64,000 nucleotides of DNA, taken from NCBI GenBank assembly GCA_015660815.1, contig JACSDF010000005.1, forward strand, positions 1 to 64,000. The letters run 5' to 3'. The translations under genes and the position numbers were made by a program. Shown here piece after piece: positions 60,724-64,000 of this stretch. The stretch comes from Actinomycetota bacterium (GTDB lineage: Bacteria > Actinomycetota > Actinomycetes > Nanopelagicales > Nanopelagicaceae). Below the pieces are notes generated by a model that worked only from the letters and a program-made list of their open reading frames with translations, searched no databases and had not been told where the DNA came from. Numbering within the stretch: the stretch's first letter is position 1; each line of letters begins with the position of its first letter.

Positions 60724-62334
60724 ATGGAGCTACGAGAAGAAGTAGAAGCGTGGATTGCCGACGATCCTGATCCAACGACCGCTGCCATGGTGCAGGGTTG
60801 GCTCGATACCAACAATGAAGTAGAACTTCGAAGCTCGTTTTCAGGTTTTCTACAGTTTGGTACTGCAGGTCTTCGTGGCCCAGTCCGACCTGGCCCATCG
60901 GGCATGAACCGCGCTGTTGTTGGTCGTACTGCCGCGGCAATTGCTGCATATATGAAAGAGCGTCAACTAACGTCGGTAGTAATTGGACGCGATGCGCGTC
61001 ACGGATCCGAGGATTTCACGCAGGAGACTGCACAGATTATGAGTGGTGCCGGCATGAAAGTTTTTGTGCTTCCACGCCCACTTCCGACTCCGGTTTTAGC
61101 ATTTGCAACTAATGAATTGAAGTGCGACGTCGGAATCATGGTCACTGCAAGCCACAACCCCCCACAAGATAATGGATACAAAGTTTATTTAGGCGGTACG
61201 GTTGATGGAATTCATTATCGAGGATCTCAAATTGTTTCTCCTACTGATGAATCGATTGCCGCTCACATAGATGCCATAACTTCCTTAGCTAGCCAGCCAC
61301 GCGGCCATGTATGGAGCATCGTCGATGAAGAGATCATAAGTAAGTACATCAGTATCACCGCGGCGATTGCGAACAGACCTGGTGATCTAAAGATTGTCTA
61401 CACCGCAATGCATGGTGTTGGAACGGAAACTTTGTTACATGTATTTCAGAAGGCCGGTTTTCCATCTCCAATTTTAGTTGATGCCCAAGCACAACCTGAT
61501 CCAGATTTTCCTACTGTGGCATTTCCTAATCCAGAAGAGCCCGGCGCCATTGATTTAGCTCTGGAAACCGCACGGGCATGTGAGGCGGATTTAGTTATTG
61601 CAAATGACCCCGATGCCGATAGGTGTGCTGCCGCAGTTAATGACCCAATTTCAGGTTGGCGAATGCTACGTGGAGATGAGTTAGGCGCTATTTTTGGCGA
61701 AACTATTGGGCGTAAGACGGAAAAGGGAATTCTTGCAAATTCAATTGTTTCTTCAACTATTCTGAGCAAAATTGCAGCTCATTACAACTTAGAGTTCAAA
61801 CAGACTCTTACTGGATTTAAATGGTTAGCAAAGATTGATGGACTTACATTTGGATACGAAGAGGCACTTGGATATGCAGTAGATGCCATCACCGTCAATG
61901 ATAAAGATGGCATTTCAGCGGCGATAAAATTAGCCCAGATCGCTAATGATTTGGCGCGCGAGAATAAAACTTTGCTAAATTTATTGGATGAGATTTGGTC
62001 CAGACATGGTTTCCATGCAACAGAACAGATTTCAATTCGATTAACTGATCTATCTCAAGTTGGCCGAATTATGGGTCAATTGCGCTTAAATCCCCCATCG
62101 GCCATCGCTGGCTATCTCGTAACCTCGATCGATGATTTAGCCCAGCCTATCGATGATTTACCACCGACTGATGGATTACGCATTTGGTTAGATGGCGCTA
62201 TCCGAATAATCATTCGCCCAAGCGGAACTGAAGCAAAGATGAAGTGTTACATTGAGGTCATTGCAGAAGATTTGGCACGTGCAAAGATTGTTTTAGATCG
62301 TTTACGAGCGCCATTAAAGGAATTACTATCGTGA
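60724..62334 (+). CDS. Phosphosugar mutase (PGM2 / phosphopentomutase-like)
   Basis: A 536-residue alpha-D-phosphohexomutase of the PGM2 type: FGTAGLRGPVRPGPSGMN at the N-terminus, phosphoserine loop TASHNPPQDNGYKVYLG, metal loop DPDADRCAAAV, GYEEALGYAVD and C-terminal RPSGTEAKMKCYIE. PGM2-type enzymes act on ribose- and deoxyribose-1-phosphate as well as glucose-1-phosphate. Placed between PNP and DeoC, it is likely the phosphopentomutase of this pathway. Start 4 bp after the PNP stop. Confidence 0.9.
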   Translation: MELREEVEAWIADDPDPTTAAMVQGWLDTNNEVELRSSFSGFLQFGTAGLRGPVRPGPSGMNRAVVGRTAAAIAAYMKERQLTSVVIGRDARHGSEDFTQETAQIMSGAGMKVFVLPRPLPTPVLAFATNELKCDVGIMVTASHNPPQDNGYKVYLGGTVDGIHYRGSQIVSPTDESIAAHIDAITSLASQPRGHVWSIVDEEIISKYISITAAIANRPGDLKIVYTAMHGVGTETLLHVFQKAGFPSPILVDAQAQPDPDFPTVAFPNPEEPGAIDLALETARACEADLVIANDPDADRCAAAVNDPISGWRMLRGDELGAIFGETIGRKTEKGILANSIVSSTILSKIAAHYNLEFKQTLTGFKWLAKIDGLTFGYEEALGYAVDAITVNDKDGISAAIKLAQIANDLARENKTLLNLLDEIWSRHGFHATEQISIRLTDLSQVGRIMGQLRLNPPSAIAGYLVTSIDDLAQPIDDLPPTDGLRIWLDGAIRIIIRPSGTEAKMKCYIEVIAEDLARAKIVLDRLRAPLKELLS

Positions 62335-63278
62335 GTTTTTACGGATTAGTAGATGGTAGTGATTCATCACTCAAGAAGTATCTGGGAGGACTCTCCGGCG
62401 TTGACCAAGTCGGCGCTGATGCGCGTGCATCAATGTTGGCAACCCGAAGTATAAAAACAACCTCAAAACGCTGGGCGATTGATACCGCAATATCTATGGT
62501 GGATTTAACAACGCTCGAAGGTGCCGATACTCCAGGCAAAGTACAAGCTTTGTGCACTAAGGCGGTACGCCCAGATCCTACTGATTCAACCGTGCCCAGC
62601 GTTGGTGCGGTGTGCGTGTACAACGACATGGTCGGAATAGCACGCAAACACCTTGATTTGATTGGCGGCTCACATGTTGGAGTAGCTGCCGTGTCTACAG
62701 CATTCCCATCGGGCCGAGCTTCTATGCCAGTAAAAATTCAGGATACTCAGGATGCGTTGGATGCCGGAGCATCTGAGATAGATATGGTGATCGATCGTGG
62801 GGCATTTCTAAGTGGTGACTACATCACTGTCTTTAACGAGATTGTACAAATTCGCGAACTCTGTGGCGAACGCGCGCATCTGAAGGTTATCTTTGAAACT
62901 GGCGAACTCGTCACCTATGACAATGTAAGAAAAGCATCTTTCCTTGCGATGGCCGCCGGCGCTGATTTCATTAAAACATCTACAGGTAAAGTCGCACCTG
63001 CAGCAACGGCGCCAGTCGTTTTAGTCATGCTTGAAGCTGTACGCGATTTTTACTCCATGACACAAACACGAATCGGAGTAAAACCTGCGGGAGGCATCAG
63101 AAATACTAAAGATGCAATCAAGCAGTTGGTTCTAGTTAATGAGACGGCAGGACCAGAGTGGCTAACACCATCGCTTTTTCGTATCGGTGCTAGCGCCCTG
63201 CTCAATGATTTACTCATGCAACGCATGAAAATGGATGATGGCTACTACGCTAGCCCTGCCTACGTAACGATCGATTAA
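62331..63278 (+). CDS. deoC: Deoxyribose-phosphate aldolase DeoC
   Basis: A 315-residue class I aldolase, longer than the usual 220-260. EIDMVIDRGAFLSGDY, LKVIFETGELV, and ADFIKTSTGKVAPAAT (Schiff-base lysine) identify it. It splits deoxyribose-5-P to acetaldehyde and glyceraldehyde-3-P. The GTG start overlaps the mutase stop (GTGA). The downstream aldehyde dehydrogenase would remove the acetaldehyde. Confidence 0.95.
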   Translation: MSFYGLVDGSDSSLKKYLGGLSGVDQVGADARASMLATRSIKTTSKRWAIDTAISMVDLTTLEGADTPGKVQALCTKAVRPDPTDSTVPSVGAVCVYNDMVGIARKHLDLIGGSHVGVAAVSTAFPSGRASMPVKIQDTQDALDAGASEIDMVIDRGAFLSGDYITVFNEIVQIRELCGERAHLKVIFETGELVTYDNVRKASFLAMAAGADFIKTSTGKVAPAATAPVVLVMLEAVRDFYSMTQTRIGVKPAGGIRNTKDAIKQLVLVNETAGPEWLTPSLFRIGASALLNDLLMQRMKMDDGYYASPAYVTID

Positions 63279-64000
63279 TGGAGAGCCCGATGAAATTTGA
63301 CTATGCGCCCGCACCTGAATCGCGCTCCATTGTCTCGATTAAACCCAAATATGGCCACTTTATCGGTGGAAAGTTCGTTGCAGGTCGCAAGCACTTCCCG
63401 ACTATTAATCCGGCAACTGAAGAAGTCCTCAGCCAGATTGCTCTAGCCGGTGTGGCCGAAGTCGATGCTGCGGTTAAGGCAGCACGCAAGGCATACACGA
63501 CAACGTGGTCAAAGATGAGTGGGCGAGAGCGAGGCAAGTACTTATTTCGTATCGCTCGGATTATGCAGGAGCGCTCTCGTGAGTTTGCAGTCCTTGAAAC
63601 TTTAGATAATGGGAAACCAATCCGTGAATCGCGTGATGTAGATGTTCCACTAGCCGCGGCACACTTTTTCTACCACGCTGGTTGGGCCGATAAATTAGAG
63701 TTCGCAGGTCTTGGAACTTCAACTAAGCCACATGGTGTTGCAGGACAAATTATTCCTTGGAACTTTCCATTATTAATGCTCGCGTGGAAAGTTGCACCCG
63801 CACTTGCCGCTGGCAACACAGTCGTTCTAAAACCTGCCGAAAATACTTCTCTTACCGCACTTTTATTTGCTGAAGTTTGCCAGCAGGCAGAGCTTCCTGC
63901 AGGTGTGGTAAATATCGTCACTGGCAATGGATCAACTGGCGCACTAATTGTTAACCATCCTGGAATCGATAAAATTGCATTTACGGGATCAACTGAGGTT
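63278..64000 (+). CDS. Aldehyde dehydrogenase, N-terminal part
   Basis: A partial ALDH, cut by the window end after about 240 residues. It has the N-terminal GHFIGGKFVAGRKHFPTINP, IIPWNFPLLMLAWKVAPALAAG (the Asn of PWNF is catalytic), VLKPAENTS and IAFTGSTEV; the catalytic cysteine is beyond the window. Start is either the ATG at 63278 that overlaps the deoC stop (TAATG) or the ATG at 63290 with GGAG 8 nt before. It probably oxidises acetaldehyde made by DeoC. Confidence 0.9.
   Translation, partial: MESPMKFDYAPAPESRSIVSIKPKYGHFIGGKFVAGRKHFPTINPATEEVLSQIALAGVAEVDAAVKAARKAYTTTWSKMSGRERGKYLFRIARIMQERSREFAVLETLDNGKPIRESRDVDVPLAAAHFFYHAGWADKLEFAGLGTSTKPHGVAGQIIPWNFPLLMLAWKVAPALAAGNTVVLKPAENTSLTALLFAEVCQQAELPAGVVNIVTGNGSTGALIVNHPGIDKIAFTGSTEV

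Noticed and set aside
1-64000. CRISPR arrays, insertion sequences, integrase/attachment sites or prophage
   Set aside because: No repeat-spacer arrays, transposase, integrase or phage genes were seen; the gene content is ordinary chromosomal core.

Overview
The window is chromosomal DNA from a streamlined, low-GC actinobacterium, most likely a freshwater acI (Nanopelagicales / 'Ca. Planktophila'-like) lineage. The phylum is shown by genes found only or mainly in Actinobacteria: two WhiB regulators (WhiB1- and WhiB2-like), MtrA/MtrB, the mycothiol enzyme MshB, DUF3117, DUF3107, DUF3499 and Rv3235-family proteins, and an acyl-CoA carboxylase epsilon subunit. Several blocks keep the order known from Mycobacterium and Streptomyces (secA-comF-mtrB-mtrA-sahH; manB-DUF3499-DUF5719-glycosyltransferase-whiB2-NDP-sugar pyrophosphorylase; fdxA-dapC; htrA-tatB-mrp-DUF1003-MgtE; birA-purK-purE facing accD-accE-maf-accA). 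Base composition looks to be in the mid-40s % GC (one line counted by eye), far below typical Actinobacteria. Packing is extreme: no gap between genes exceeds about 170 bp, and many neighbours overlap by 1, 4 or 8 bp. The lineage call is inference.

Layout. 1-8.8 kb: end of a GH13 glucosidase, a TerC protein, a ribosome hibernation factor with two small membrane proteins, a transsulfuration-type operon (MalY, FAD oxidoreductase, MetB-like), a LacI regulator, a DUF4389 protein and a 3-methyladenine glycosylase. 8.8-14.5 kb: MsrA/MsrB, tRNA-Arg(CCG), WhiB1, a PdtaS-type kinase, and a CpaE-like ATPase with a SAF protein. 14.5-24 kb: SecA, ComF, MtrAB, SahH, phosphomannomutase, DUF3499. 24-33 kb: a large membrane glycosyltransferase, WhiB2, sugar-nucleotide synthesis, DapC/FdxA, mycothiol and sulfur-carrier enzymes. 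33-46 kb: TetR, DUF3107, DEAD helicase, transporters, Mrp, TatB, HtrA, aminopeptidase, small regulators. 46-53 kb: DapD and an envelope-polysaccharide cluster (SpoIID, ABC-2 exporter, glycosyltransferase, LCP, UDP-glucose dehydrogenase). 53-64 kb: PurE/PurK/BirA, acyl-CoA carboxylase genes, and a nucleoside/deoxyribose catabolic operon (purine nucleoside phosphorylase, phosphosugar mutase, DeoC, aldehyde dehydrogenase) that runs off the window.

The most striking structure is in the promoters, not the genes. At about 20 transcription-unit heads a TANNNT (-10-like) hexamer ends exactly 6 or 7 nt before the start codon and no Shine-Dalgarno is evident, as expected for leaderless mRNAs. At three divergent pairs the two -10 boxes overlap or nearly touch within 18-30 bp. 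Genes preceded by a good Shine-Dalgarno (whiB1, whiB2, sahH, secA, fdxA, DUF3117) are the exceptions. Other notable points are a purine nucleoside phosphorylase broken by an internal deletion, loss of lpqB and of sigE/rseA from otherwise conserved neighbourhoods, an orphan sigma region-4-like protein, and a CpaE-like protein lacking the P-loop lysine.
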